Below, piece after piece: positions 43,771 through 52,618 of a stretch of 64,000 nt of DNA. The stretch spans positions 1 through 64,000 of the forward strand of contig CANMOV010000001.1 of the NCBI GenBank assembly GCA_947499565.1. The letters run 5' to 3'. Below the pieces are notes generated by a model, which was not told the DNA's origin, ran no database searches, and saw only the letters and a program-made list of their open reading frames with translations. Origin of the DNA: an uncultured Croceitalea sp. GTDB taxonomy: Bacteria; Bacteroidota; Bacteroidia; Flavobacteriales; Flavobacteriaceae. Numbering within the stretch: position 1 is the first letter of the stretch; every line of letters begins with the position of its first letter. Position numbers and translations under genes: made by a program.

Positions 43771-44328
43771 TTAAGCATTTACTGTTAACCGCTTTCTTAA
43801 ATTTTCTTTAGCTCTAGAAATTGTAGTTCTACAATTTGCGTAGCTTATATTCATTATTTCACTTATTTCTTCATAGTCATAACCTTCAATTAAATGTAAG
43901 GTCAAAGAAACTCTGTAATTGTCTTTTAAACTTTTCATGGTTTCCATCACTTTTTGAGCCTTCAGTTCAGTATAACCATTGTGATCTAAAGCAACTCCAT
44001 CATTATCTTCGACCTTGTACAATACTTCATTTAAATCAGAAGTTTGATTCTTCTGTTGTTTTCTGTAATGATAGATACTGTTGTTAATCACAATTCTTTT
44101 CAACCATGCCCCAAAGGTTACTTCACCTTTAAATGTATGCAGCTTCATAAACGCGTTTAGAAATGACTCTTGCATAACATCTTCTGCTTCGGCTGTGTGT
44201 TTTACAATTCGTAAAGCTGTATTGTACATTGCTTTATAATACCTGTTGTAAATTTCTAGTTGGGCACTTTGCTTCCCTTCTAGACACAATTGCAACAATG
44301 CGTCAGTATGTTCATTTTTGTGGCTCAA
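43771..44328 (-). CDS. ECF-type RNA polymerase sigma factor
   Basis: A 185-residue ECF sigma factor with region 2 (IVKHTAEAEDVMQESFLNAFMKLHTFKGEVTFGAWLKRIVINNSIYHYRK) and region 4 (KDNYRVSLTLHLIEGYDYEEISEIMNISYANCRTTISRAKENLRKRL). The only fitting start is a TTG (MSHKNEHTD), 12 bp from a perfect palindrome. It heads an operon with the anti-sigma-like protein and two adhesin-like proteins, and is divergent from lon. Confidence 0.92.
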   Translation of the reverse strand: MSHKNEHTDALLQLCLEGKQSAQLEIYNRYYKAMYNTALRIVKHTAEAEDVMQESFLNAFMKLHTFKGEVTFGAWLKRIVINNSIYHYRKQQKNQTSDLNEVLYKVEDNDGVALDHNGYTELKAQKVMETMKSLKDNYRVSLTLHLIEGYDYEEISEIMNISYANCRTTISRAKENLRKRLTVNA

Positions 44329-44340
44329 AAAGTGAATGGT

Positions 44341-44360
44341 TTGTCTTATAGATAAGACAA
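44341..44360. promoter_or_regulatory. 20-bp perfect palindrome upstream of the ECF operon
   Basis: TTGTCTTATAGATAAGACAA is a 9-bp perfect inverted repeat with a two-base centre. It lies 12 bp before the TTG start of the sigma gene, in the region shared with the divergent lon gene. It could be an operator site or a short RNA hairpin in the leader. Confidence 0.6.
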
Positions 44361-44459
44361 TTTAGTGTTTGTTACACTTTCTTTTATTTTTTTTCATTTT
44401 CAGTGGCATAAGAATTGCATTTAGGTAATAGAATAAGATTAATATGTTATGTTAATCCC

Positions 44460-44488
44460 TTTGATAATAGCATTTTAAGCTATTTTGG
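44460..44488 (+). promoter_or_regulatory. probable promoter of lon
   Basis: TTTG (44460-44463), a 17-bp spacer and TATTTTGG (44481-44488), one base short of TAnnTTTG, lie 43-60 bp before the possible start codons. The spacer holds a small hairpin, AATAGC-attttaa-GCTATT. Confidence 0.4.
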
Positions 44489-44530
44489 GAGGCAGATAGG
44501 AATAATAAAAACTATTTGTTCGATGACAGA

Positions 44531-46999
44531 ATGACCGATATCGATATTATGGGAGAAGTAAAATTCACAAATTTTGACAATATGTCTATGCAGGGAATAG
44601 ATGAAGAGGCTGAATTAATTCCGTTGTTAACTCCGGAAGATGAAGAAGAAATGAATAATGAGACACTGCCAGAAACCTTACCGGTTTTGCCATTGCGCAA
44701 TACAGTATTGTTCCCAGGGGTAGTGATTCCTATTACTGCTGGTAGAGATAAATCCATTAGTTTAATAAAAGATGCCAATACTGGTAATAAAACTATAGGT
44801 GTTGTTTCCCAAAAAGATGCTGAAACAGAAGACCCAGAAGTGAAGGATATAAATACACTAGGGACTGTAGCTCGTATTCTAAGGGTTTTGCAAATGCCAG
44901 ATGGCAACACTACTGTTATTATACAAGGTAAGAAACGTTTTGAAATAGCTGAGATTCTTACAGAAGATCCTTATATGACAGCTACAATTCGTGAAGCAGG
45001 TGAGACTAGACCAGATCAAAAGGATGAGGAGTTCTTGGCGATTATTGAGTCGATAAAAGATTTGGCTTTTAAAATAATTAAGGACAATCCGAATATACCT
45101 AGTGAGGCTACTTTTGCGATTAAGAACATTCAGAGTAATTCTTTCTTAATAAATTTTGTATCGTCTAATTTAAATCTGGGTGTTGCTGAAAAACAGCATT
45201 TACTTGAAATCCCGGATTTACAAGATCGTGCTTTAGCCACTTTAAAGTATATGAACCTTGAGTTCCAGAAATTGGAATTGAAGAACGATATTCAATCTAA
45301 GGTCCGTAGTGATATGGATCAGCAACAACGGGAGTATTTTCTACATCAGCAGATGAAGACCATCCAGGAAGAGTTAGGTGGGGTTTCATATGAGGAAGAA
45401 GTTGATGAAATGAAGGTGAAAGCCAAGAAAAAGAAATGGGATAAAAAAGTAAAGGAACATTTTGAAAAGGAATTGGCAAAAATGCAACGAATGAACCCGC
45501 AGGTTGCAGAGTATTCCATTCAAAGAAACTATTTAGACCTATTCTTGGATTTACCATGGAATGAGTTTTCAAATGATAAATTTGATTTAAAAAGAGCTGA
45601 GAAAATTCTTGACCGTGACCATTATGGTTTAGAAGATGTAAAGCGAAGAATTATAGAATACTTGGCAGTGCTTAAGCTAAGGAATGATATGAAATCGCCA
45701 ATTCTTTGCTTATATGGACCTCCAGGGGTAGGTAAAACTTCTTTAGGAAAGTCGGTTGCGGAAGCTCTTGGAAGAGAATATGTACGTATGTCTTTGGGAG
45801 GTTTACGTGACGAAGCAGAAATACGTGGTCACCGTAAAACCTACATTGGCGCTATGCCCGGTAGAATTGTCCAGAGTCTTAAAAAGGCTGGCACTTCTAA
45901 CCCTGTGTTTATTTTGGATGAGATAGATAAATTGTCAAACAGCCACCAAGGAGACCCATCATCTGCAATGTTAGAAGTTTTAGATCCTGAACAGAATAGC
46001 GAGTTTTATGATAACTTCTTAGAAATGGGTTATGACCTTTCTAAGGTAATGTTTATCGCAACAGCAAATAATTTAGGTTCTATCCAACCAGCACTTCGTG
46101 ATCGTATGGAGATTATAAATGTTTCTGGTTACACAATAGAAGAGAAGGTAGAGATTGCTAAAAAGCACTTGTTGCCAAAACAGCTTAAGGAACATGGTCT
46201 AGATGCAAAGCATTTAAAGATTGGAAAATCCCAAATGGAAAAAATTGTTGAGGGTTATACCAGAGAATCTGGAGTACGGTCATTAGAAAAGCAATTGGCT
46301 AAGATGGTACGTTATGCTGCTAAAAATATTGCTACCGAAGAAGAATATGATATAAAAGTAGCCAATGAAACTATTGAGAAAGTTTTAGGTCCTGCACGTT
46401 TAGAACGTGATAAATATGAAAACAATGAGGTTGCTGGTGTGGTAACTGGATTAGCATGGACAAGTGTTGGCGGAGATATCCTATTTATAGAGTCTATTCT
46501 ATCCAAAGGAAAAGGGACTTTAAATATTACCGGGAATTTAGGCAAAGTGATGAAGGAATCTGCTACGATTGCTTTGGAATACATAAAATCAAATGCCGAT
46601 TCTTTTGGGATTAGCTCAGAAGTTTTTAGCAACTATAATGTTCATATTCACGTTCCTGAAGGAGCAACCCCAAAAGATGGTCCAAGTGCTGGTATAACAA
46701 TGCTTACCTCTTTAGTTTCTTTATTTACCCAACGGAAAGTAAAAAAGAGCTTGGCTATGACAGGTGAGATTACTTTAAGAGGTAAGGTACTTCCAGTTGG
46801 TGGAATTAAAGAGAAAATCCTAGCTGCTAAAAGAGCTCGTATTAAAGAAATTATTCTTTGTGAAGAGAATAGAAAAGACATTTTAGAAATAAAAGAGGCT
46901 TATTTAAAAGGACTAACTTTTCATTATGTTAGTGATATGAGTGAGGTAATTGAGATTGCTGTGACAAAGCAGAAGGTAAAGAATGCGAAAAAGCTATAA
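44531..46999 (+). CDS. lon: ATP-dependent protease Lon (endopeptidase La)
   Basis: An 822-residue protease with an N-terminal Lon substrate-binding domain ([23 protein letters not shown]), a coiled middle (about 200-310), AAA+ module (Walker [10 protein letters not shown] near 396, Walker B FILDEIDK) and serine-lysine protease domain (PKDGPSAG, Ser about 719; Lys about 43 residues later). It degrades misfolded and regulatory proteins. The frame extends to a TTG at 44516; ATGs at 44531 and 44549 are both possible. The later one gives a start ([10 protein letters not shown]) more like other flavobacterial Lon. Confidence 0.96.
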   Translation: MTDIDIMGEVKFTNFDNMSMQGIDEEAELIPLLTPEDEEEMNNETLPETLPVLPLRNTVLFPGVVIPITAGRDKSISLIKDANTGNKTIGVVSQKDAETEDPEVKDINTLGTVARILRVLQMPDGNTTVIIQGKKRFEIAEILTEDPYMTATIREAGETRPDQKDEEFLAIIESIKDLAFKIIKDNPNIPSEATFAIKNIQSNSFLINFVSSNLNLGVAEKQHLLEIPDLQDRALATLKYMNLEFQKLELKNDIQSKVRSDMDQQQREYFLHQQMKTIQEELGGVSYEEEVDEMKVKAKKKKWDKKVKEHFEKELAKMQRMNPQVAEYSIQRNYLDLFLDLPWNEFSNDKFDLKRAEKILDRDHYGLEDVKRRIIEYLAVLKLRNDMKSPILCLYGPPGVGKTSLGKSVAEALGREYVRMSLGGLRDEAEIRGHRKTYIGAMPGRIVQSLKKAGTSNPVFILDEIDKLSNSHQGDPSSAMLEVLDPEQNSEFYDNFLEMGYDLSKVMFIATANNLGSIQPALRDRMEIINVSGYTIEEKVEIAKKHLLPKQLKEHGLDAKHLKIGKSQMEKIVEGYTRESGVRSLEKQLAKMVRYAAKNIATEEEYDIKVANETIEKVLGPARLERDKYENNEVAGVVTGLAWTSVGGDILFIESILSKGKGTLNITGNLGKVMKESATIALEYIKSNADSFGISSEVFSNYNVHIHVPEGATPKDGPSAGITMLTSLVSLFTQRKVKKSLAMTGEITLRGKVLPVGGIKEKILAAKRARIKEIILCEENRKDILEIKEAYLKGLTFHYVSDMSEVIEIAVTKQKVKNAKKL

Positions 47000-47040
47000 A
47001 CCGTTTCTTGAAATTCTAGAATCTTAGGTATTTTTAGGTT

Positions 47041-47733
47041 ATGAGAAAAATTACCATTGCAATTGACGGATATTCCTCTACAGGTAAAAGTACTATCGCT
47101 AAGCGTTTAGCGAATGCTTTGGGTTATGTGTTTATAGATACTGGCGCAATGTATAGAGCGGTTACTTATTTTGCGTTGGAAAAAGGTTTGATTGCTAACG
47201 GTAAAGTTGATGTTGATTCCTTGGTAAGTTCACTTTCTCAAATACAATTAAAGTTTGTTCCCAATCCCAGCCTAGGGAAGTCAGAGATGTTTTTAAATGG
47301 CGATAATGTTGAGCGTGATATTCGCACGATGAACGTTTCAGAACATGTAAGTCAGGTTGCAATTATTGGGGAGGTTCGCGAGAAATTAGTGGCGCTACAG
47401 CAACAAATGGGAAAGGAAAAAGGAATTGTAATGGACGGTCGTGACATTGGCACAGTTGTCTTTCCGAACGCTGAACTTAAACTATTTATGACTGCTTCAC
47501 CCGAAACAAGGGCTAATAGGAGGTATAAGGAGTTATTAGATAGGGGAGAAGAAGTAACTTTTGAAGCGGTATTAAAAAATGTTCGCGAACGAGATTATAT
47601 AGATTCACACAGAGAAATATCACCTTTAAAAAAGGCTGAGGATGCTATTGAATTTGATAATAGTGATATGGGTCTAGACGAACAATTTGAACGTGTGCAT
47701 AATTATACGTTAAGAATAATTGCTTCCAAATAA
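47041..47733 (+). CDS. cmk: (d)CMP kinase
   Basis: A 230-residue nucleoside monophosphate kinase with a P-loop (GYSSTGKST, about 7-15), the DTGAMYRAVTYFAL block, VMDGRDIGTVVFPNAELKLFMTAS and ANRRYKELLDRGEEV lid region. It phosphorylates CMP and dCMP. It starts 41 bp after lon and is followed by a terminator. Confidence 0.96.
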   Translation: MRKITIAIDGYSSTGKSTIAKRLANALGYVFIDTGAMYRAVTYFALEKGLIANGKVDVDSLVSSLSQIQLKFVPNPSLGKSEMFLNGDNVERDIRTMNVSEHVSQVAIIGEVREKLVALQQQMGKEKGIVMDGRDIGTVVFPNAELKLFMTASPETRANRRYKELLDRGEEVTFEAVLKNVRERDYIDSHREISPLKKAEDAIEFDNSDMGLDEQFERVHNYTLRIIASK

Positions 47734-47762
47734 AAAGACGCCCTTCAGAGGCGTCTTTTCTT
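47733..47762 (+). terminator. intrinsic terminator after cmk
   Basis: A 10-bp stem, AAAAGACGCC / GGCGTCTTTT (47733-47742 with 47750-47759), with a seven-base loop and T-rich tail. Confidence 0.85.
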
Positions 47763-47781
47763 TATATTCTTTTTTAACATA

Positions 47782-48162
47782 CTAGATATTAGGAATCACC
47801 AAAACTTGATCCGGATGAATTACATCTGGATTTTTCAAAATATTGGTATTCGCTTCAAAAATCTTGTTGTATTTCATGGCATCCCCATAGTAATGCTTAG
47901 CAATTTTACTTAAAGATTCTCCGCTAGCAACAGTATGTCTATGATAAACAGAATCGTCACTTACTGTAATATTTGCTTTAACGTCAGAAGCGCCTTCGCC
48001 TCCTAATTGCTTTATTTTATCCCAAAGTAAGTCTTTTTCGTAAGGTGTATTTGCTTCACCTTTAATCTTAAGAACGCCACCTTCTTCTGATACGTCTCCA
48101 TTTTTGATTCCAAGTTGTTGACCTAAATCCAATACACCTTGATATTTTGCTTTAACACTCAT
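47782..48162 (-). CDS. LysM domain protein, Kbp (YgaU)-like
   Basis: A 126-residue protein without a signal peptide. The N-terminal half (about 1-65) is BON-like (VSEEGGVLKIKGEANTPYEKDLLWDKIKQLGGEGASDVKANITV). The C-terminal half (about 73-125) is a LysM domain: HTVASGESLSKIAKHYYGDAMKYNKIFEAN and DQVLVIP. The layout matches E. coli Kbp, a cytoplasmic potassium-binding protein, but the function here is inferred. Confidence 0.85.
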   Translation of the reverse strand: MSVKAKYQGVLDLGQQLGIKNGDVSEEGGVLKIKGEANTPYEKDLLWDKIKQLGGEGASDVKANITVSDDSVYHRHTVASGESLSKIAKHYYGDAMKYNKIFEANTNILKNPDVIHPDQVLVIPNI

Positions 48163-48276
48163 AATGTCTTAATTAATTTAATGGTTACTATTAGGAAACA
48201 AGATACTCATAAAAGTCACATTTGGGCGTAAATTTTTAGTAAACCTGAATAAATTACTGGGTCTTTGGTTTAATAC

Positions 48277-48307
48277 TTTGTATAACAACAAATTAATTGT
48301 ATTTTTG
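48277..48307 (+). promoter_or_regulatory. promoter of rpsA
   Basis: TTTG (48277-48280), a 19-bp spacer and TATTTTTG (48300-48307) match the Bacteroidota consensus in every position. It is the best promoter in the window and predicts a leader of about 110 bases. Confidence 0.75.
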
Positions 48308-48363
48308 CGCTCCTTTTTAGCGAATAATCAAGAGAAAAAAGGGAAACATATAATTATAACAAC

Positions 48364-48402
48364 TTCTATAGTCATCGTTTAACTCTTGTAAGCACTATAG
48401 AA
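48364..48402 (+). promoter_or_regulatory. leader hairpin of rpsA
   Basis: TTCTATAGT (48364-48372) is a perfect reverse complement of ACTATAGAA (48394-48402), separated by 21 bases. The hairpin ends 19 bp before the rpsA start codon. An autoregulatory binding site for S1 is possible. Confidence 0.5.
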
Positions 48403-48421
48403 TACAAATTTTAATCAGCAA

Positions 48422-50281
48422 ATGGCTGAAGAAAAAAAAGCAAAAGCAGCTAAGGCTGTTGAAGCAACAGAAGCAGCTACCGAAACACTACAAGAGGTAG
48501 CACCAAAGGAAGAAACTCCAAAACAAGACCCACAAGAATTTTTGAACAGCTTCGATTGGGATAAATACGAAGAGGGTATTGAGCGTGTAGACGATTCTAA
48601 ATTAGAAGAGTTTGAAAAGCTAGTAGCAGAGAACTTTGTGGACACAGCAGATGCTGAGGTTGTAGAAGGTAAAGTTGTACACATGACTGACCGTGAAGCA
48701 ATTATCGACATTAATGCAAAGTCTGAAGGTGTTATCTCGTTAAATGAGTTTCGTTATAATCCAGATTTAAAACCTGGCGATACTGTAGAAGTGTTAATTG
48801 ATATCCGCGAAGATAAAACGGGACAATTAGTACTTTCTCACAGAAAAGCTAGAACCATAATGGCATGGGATCGTGTAAATGCGGCTCATGATAAGGAAGA
48901 AATTGTTCAAGGTTTCGTTAAGTGCAGAACTAAAGGTGGTATGATTGTAGATGTCTTTGGCATTGAGGCTTTCTTGCCAGGTTCTCAGATTGATGTTAAG
49001 CCAATCCGTGATTACGATCAGTACGTTGGAAAAACAATGGAATTTAAAGTGGTTAAAATTAACCATGAATTTAAAAACGTTGTTGTATCTCACAAAGCAC
49101 TTATTGAAGCGGATATTGAAGAACAGAAAAAAGAAATCATCGGTCAGCTTGAAAAAGGTCAAGTATTGGAAGGTATTGTGAAGAACGTTACTTCTTACGG
49201 TGTCTTTATTGATCTTGGAGGTGTAGATGGATTAATTCACATTACAGATCTTTCTTGGAGTAGAATTAATCACCCTAATGAGGTTGTTGAGCTAGACCAG
49301 AAACTTAATGTGGTAATCCTTGATTTTGATGATAACAAATCTAGAATCCAATTAGGTCTTAAGCAATTAGAGAAACATCCATGGGATGCTCTTGGTGATG
49401 AGATTAAAGTAGGTGACAAAGTAAAAGGTAAGGTTGTTGTAATCGCTGATTATGGTGCATTTATCGAAGTTGCTGAAGGCGTTGAAGGTCTAATCCACGT
49501 TTCTGAAATGTCATGGTCAACGCATTTGAGGTCTGCACAAGACTTCGTAAAAGTTGGTGATGAGGTAGAAGCGGTTGTATTAACGCTAGATAGAGAAGAC
49601 AGAAAAATGTCTCTAGGTATTAAGCAAATGACTCCAGACCCATGGACAGATATCACATCTAAATATCCTGTAGGTTCTAAGCATAAAGGTATTGTTAGAA
49701 ACTTTACCAATTTTGGTGTCTTTGTAGAGATGGAAGAAGGTATTGATGGTTTAATTTATATCTCGGACCTTTCTTGGACTAAGAAAATTAAGCATCCTTC
49801 AGAATTTGTAAATGTTAGTGATACTTTAGAAGTTGAAGTTCTTGAGCTAGATGTTGAAGGAAGAAAGCTTAGTTTAGGTCACAAACAGACTACAGAAAAC
49901 CCTTGGGACAAATATGCAGACGAGTTTGCTGAAGGTACACTTCACAAGGCAGCTGTTACTGATATTGTAGATAAAGGTGCCACTGTTGTATTTAATGATG
50001 ATATTACTGGCTTTATTCCATCTAGACATATGGAAAAAGAAGACGGTAAGAAAATCACTAAAGGAGAAGAAGTTGAATTTAAGATTATTGAATTCAACAA
50101 AGACTTCAAACGTGTTGTAGCTAGTCATACAGCCTTGTTCAGAGAACAAGAGGAGCGTAATGTAAAAGCTGCTAAGAAGAAGATGGCTAAGGCGGCAGAT
50201 GAGTCAGCAACTACATTAGGTGATGCTAATTCTGCATTACAAGCATTAAAGGACAAAATGGAGGCAGACTCTAAAAAATAG
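48422..50281 (+). CDS. rpsA: 30S ribosomal protein S1
   Basis: A 619-residue protein with a charged, Ala/Glu-rich N-terminal extension (about 1-45) and six S1 RNA-binding domains. Clear repeats: KGQVLEGIVKNVTSYGVFIDLGGVDGLIHITDLSW, KVKGKVVVIADYGAFIEVAEGVEGLIHVSEMSW and KHKGIVRNFTNFGVFVEMEEGIDGLIYISDLSW, with divergent domains at both ends. It delivers mRNA to the ribosome. The long leader with a hairpin suggests autoregulation. Confidence 0.97.
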   Translation: MAEEKKAKAAKAVEATEAATETLQEVAPKEETPKQDPQEFLNSFDWDKYEEGIERVDDSKLEEFEKLVAENFVDTADAEVVEGKVVHMTDREAIIDINAKSEGVISLNEFRYNPDLKPGDTVEVLIDIREDKTGQLVLSHRKARTIMAWDRVNAAHDKEEIVQGFVKCRTKGGMIVDVFGIEAFLPGSQIDVKPIRDYDQYVGKTMEFKVVKINHEFKNVVVSHKALIEADIEEQKKEIIGQLEKGQVLEGIVKNVTSYGVFIDLGGVDGLIHITDLSWSRINHPNEVVELDQKLNVVILDFDDNKSRIQLGLKQLEKHPWDALGDEIKVGDKVKGKVVVIADYGAFIEVAEGVEGLIHVSEMSWSTHLRSAQDFVKVGDEVEAVVLTLDREDRKMSLGIKQMTPDPWTDITSKYPVGSKHKGIVRNFTNFGVFVEMEEGIDGLIYISDLSWTKKIKHPSEFVNVSDTLEVEVLELDVEGRKLSLGHKQTTENPWDKYADEFAEGTLHKAAVTDIVDKGATVVFNDDITGFIPSRHMEKEDGKKITKGEEVEFKIIEFNKDFKRVVASHTALFREQEERNVKAAKKKMAKAADESATTLGDANSALQALKDKMEADSKK

Positions 50282-50301
50282 TCTTTTTAAAATAGATTTT
50301 T

Positions 50302-50336
50302 AAAAGCCCTTGATTAATAATCAAGGGCTTTTTGTT
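50302..50336 (+). terminator. intrinsic terminator after rpsA
   Basis: A 14-bp perfect stem, AAAAGCCCTTGATT / AATCAAGGGCTTTT, with a three-base loop and T run. Confidence 0.9.
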
Positions 50337-50365
50337 TCTTGTACTACTGCTTATAAAGAATTGTG

Positions 50366-50373
50366 TATTTTTG
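50366..50373 (+). promoter_or_regulatory. -7 box of the pyrR-pyrB operon
   Basis: A perfect TATTTTTG lies 23 bp before the pyrR ATG. The nearest good TTG is 24 bp upstream of it, at the long end. The leader is too short for a PyrR-type attenuator. Confidence 0.5.
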
Positions 50374-50396
50374 TAGCCCAAACGATTCGGGAGTTT

Positions 50397-50936
50397 ATGA
50401 GTCAAAAAGTACTGCTTTCCGCCAAAGAAATTCATATTATACTTCACCGTTTGGCTTGTCAGTTATTAGAAAACCATTTAGACTTTTCAAATACAGTGTT
50501 AGTTGGAATTCAACCAAGAGGAGTTTTCCTGGCTAATCGATTAACTCAAGTCCTTAAGGAAGATTATAAAGTCAAAAATGTTAACCTAGGTTCCTTAGAT
50601 ATAACATTCTATAGAGATGACTTTAGAAGAGGAGATAAAATCCATGAAGCGAATAAAACCAAAATTGACTTTTTAGTAGAAAATAAGAAAGTAGTCTTTA
50701 TAGATGACGTTTTATATACGGGAAGGAGTATACGAGCTGCATTAACGGCAATACAGTCTTTTGGAAGGCCTGAAGAAATAGAACTGCTAACTTTAATAGA
50801 CAGAAGGTTTAGTAGGCATTTACCTATACAGCCAAACTATAGAGGACGGCAGGTTGATGCAATTAACGATGAAAAAGTAAAAGTAATGTGGAAAGAGAAC
50901 GACGGAAAAGATGCCGTTTATCTTATAAGCGACTAA
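50397..50936 (+). CDS. pyrR: bifunctional PyrR: pyr operon regulator / uracil phosphoribosyltransferase
   Basis: A 179-residue type I phosphoribosyltransferase. The PRPP loop is VVFIDDVLYTGRSIRAAL; other family blocks are VGIQPRGVFLANRL and ITFYRDDFRR. The frame is open upstream to 50310 across the terminator, but the ATG at 50397 (MSQKVLLSAKEI) is right for the family and sits after the -7 box. No PyrR-binding loop is visible in the short leader, so regulation by attenuation of this operon is doubtful. Confidence 0.93.
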   Translation: MSQKVLLSAKEIHIILHRLACQLLENHLDFSNTVLVGIQPRGVFLANRLTQVLKEDYKVKNVNLGSLDITFYRDDFRRGDKIHEANKTKIDFLVENKKVVFIDDVLYTGRSIRAALTAIQSFGRPEEIELLTLIDRRFSRHLPIQPNYRGRQVDAINDEKVKVMWKENDGKDAVYLISD

Positions 50937-50940
50937 AAAA

Positions 50941-51867
50941 ATGAGTGAATTAAGTGTTAATCATTTATTGGGAATAAAATATCTAAACAAAAAGGATATT
51001 GAACTCATTTTTGAAACTGCTGACCATTTTAAAGAAGTTATCAACCGTTCCATTAAAAAGGTTCCCACCTTACGTGATATAACTATCGCAAATATATTTT
51101 TTGAGAATAGTACAAGAACAAAACTTTCATTCGAACTAGCAGAAAAAAGACTTTCAGCAGATGTTATTAATTTTTCTGCAGCCCAATCTTCAGTTAGAAA
51201 AGGTGAAACATTAATTGATACAGTTAACAATATTTTGTCTATGAAGGTGGATATGGTTGTAATGCGACATCCTAACCCTGGTGCAGGAATCTTCCTTTCA
51301 AAACATGTTAACGCTTCGATAATAAACGCAGGTGACGGAGCACATGAACATCCAACACAAGCACTATTGGATTCGTATTCCATTAGAGAAAAACTTGGCG
51401 ATGTCGCTGGTAAAAATGTGGTAATCGTAGGTGATATTTTACATTCTAGAGTTGCACTCTCAAATATCTTCGCCTTAAAATTGCAAAAAGCTAATGTAAA
51501 GGTTTGTGGTCCTAAAACACTAATCCCTAAACATATAGAATCCTTAGGAATAGAAGTTGAAACAGACTTAAAAAAAGCTTTAGAGTGGTGTGATGTTGCT
51601 AACATGTTGCGGGTGCAAAATGAACGAATGGATGTAAGTTACTTTCCAACCACTCGAGAATATACTCAGCAATTTGGTGTTAATAAAGCTTTGCTAGATA
51701 GTTTAAGTAAAGAAATAGTTATCATGCATCCTGGTCCAATAAATAGAGGTGTAGAAATAACTAGCGATGTGGCAGATTCAAATCAATCTATTATCTTAGA
51801 GCAAGTAGAAAATGGAGTAGCCATACGAATGGCTGTTATCTATTTACTCGCTTCTAAAATTAAGTGA
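50941..51867 (+). CDS. pyrB: aspartate carbamoyltransferase catalytic subunit
   Basis: A 308-residue enzyme of pyrimidine synthesis. The carbamoyl phosphate motif is FFENSTRTKLSFELAEKRL; also present are HEHPTQALLDSYSI and HPGPINRGVEI. It is the PyrR-partnered type, with no PyrI regulatory subunit gene next to it. It starts 4 bp after pyrR and the next gene starts 1 bp after it. Confidence 0.96.
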   Translation: MSELSVNHLLGIKYLNKKDIELIFETADHFKEVINRSIKKVPTLRDITIANIFFENSTRTKLSFELAEKRLSADVINFSAAQSSVRKGETLIDTVNNILSMKVDMVVMRHPNPGAGIFLSKHVNASIINAGDGAHEHPTQALLDSYSIREKLGDVAGKNVVIVGDILHSRVALSNIFALKLQKANVKVCGPKTLIPKHIESLGIEVETDLKKALEWCDVANMLRVQNERMDVSYFPTTREYTQQFGVNKALLDSLSKEIVIMHPGPINRGVEITSDVADSNQSIILEQVENGVAIRMAVIYLLASKIK

Positions 51868-51868
51868 T

Positions 51869-52201
51869 ATGATTTTTGATAAAGAAGGTACTACAACCAT
51901 AGTTTTTCAAGAAAATATTTCTTTAAATACGTTTTTGGAAAACTTAAAGAAAGCTTATGACAAGCTAAAACATGACCACATTATTGTGAATCTATTTTCA
52001 TTTGAGAAACTAAATTCAAATGATGTTTTGGAGTTTTTAGAGTTATCCAATTCACACAGAGCTTCAAAAAAATCATTTGTCTTGGTAACAGAAAAAGTTT
52101 CATATGAAGAAGTGCCAGATGAAATTTGTTTAGTTCCAACAATCCAAGAAGCAAAAGATATTATAGAAATGGAAGAAATAGAGCGAGACCTTGAAATTTA
52201 A
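51869..52201 (+). CDS. STAS-like conserved hypothetical protein
   Basis: A 110-residue acidic cytoplasmic protein with a STAS-like alpha/beta pattern (FDKEGTTTIVFQENISLNTFLENLKKAYDKLKHDHIIVNLFS, then FVLVTEKVSYEEVPDEICLVPTIQEAKDIIEMEEIE). Related genes sit between pyrB and rnz in Flavobacteriia and, as I recall, are sometimes labelled ribonuclease Z by neighbourhood; it has no nuclease motif. The function is unknown. Confidence 0.65.
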   Translation: MIFDKEGTTTIVFQENISLNTFLENLKKAYDKLKHDHIIVNLFSFEKLNSNDVLEFLELSNSHRASKKSFVLVTEKVSYEEVPDEICLVPTIQEAKDIIEMEEIERDLEI

Positions 52202-52215
52202 TTAAAAATGTATAA

Positions 52216-52572
52216 TTGAGAAGGGAAAATGTTATTAATACTAAAAGCTTTCAATTTGCATTGAGTGTTATTGATTTAGTTAAAGAAATTCAATCCTCTA
52301 AAAAAGAATTTGTCCTTACAAAACAGATACTTAGGTCTGGTACTGCAATTGGAGCTTTAGTGAGAGAAGCAGAACATGCGGAAAGTAAAAAAGATTTTAT
52401 CCATAAGATGTCTATAGGATTGAAGGAAGCAAACGAAACGGATTACTGGTTAGAATTACTATATCAATCGGAATATATTTTAAAACCTAGATATGATTTT
52501 TTAAAAGATGGAATAACGCAGGTTATTAGGATTTTGGTAAGCATTGTTAAATCTGCTAAGTCTAGTTCATGA
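52216..52572 (+). CDS. four-helix bundle protein (23S rRNA IVS-type)
   Basis: A 118-residue helical protein of the S23/four-helix-bundle family: NVINTKSFQFALSVIDLVKEIQSSKKEFVLTKQILRSGTAIGALVREAEHAESKKDFIHKMSIGLKEANETDYWLELL. The only in-frame start that keeps the family N-terminus is a TTG at 52216; the ATG just before it is out of frame and meets a stop. These genes are accessory and often occur at varying sites. Here it separates the STAS-like gene from rnz, and a heptamer array follows it. Confidence 0.8.
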   Translation: MRRENVINTKSFQFALSVIDLVKEIQSSKKEFVLTKQILRSGTAIGALVREAEHAESKKDFIHKMSIGLKEANETDYWLELLYQSEYILKPRYDFLKDGITQVIRILVSIVKSAKSSS

Positions 52573-52589
52573 CTACCGAAAAAAGGTTT

Positions 52590-52617
52590 CAATTTTCAAT
52601 TTTCAACTTTCCATTTA
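52590..52617. repeat. heptamer array, units CAATTTT/CAACTTT/CCATTTA
   Basis: Four 7-mers in a row (CAATTTT, CAATTTT, CAACTTT, CCATTTA) end one base before the rnz ATG, so the array forms the ribosome-binding region of rnz. Confidence 0.7.
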
Positions 52618-52618
52618 G

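Noticed and set aside
50374-50396. PyrR-dependent attenuator before pyrR
   Set aside because: The leader is only about 20 bases and lacks an anti-terminator/terminator pair; the terminator upstream belongs to rpsA.
50936-51605. Long antisense reading frame over pyrB (214 codons)
   Set aside because: It is a shadow of the conserved pyrB gene and its composition is unlike a real protein.
52216-52572. Diversity-generating retroelement (Avd-like four-helix bundle)
   Set aside because: No reverse transcriptase and no template or variable repeat is present nearby.
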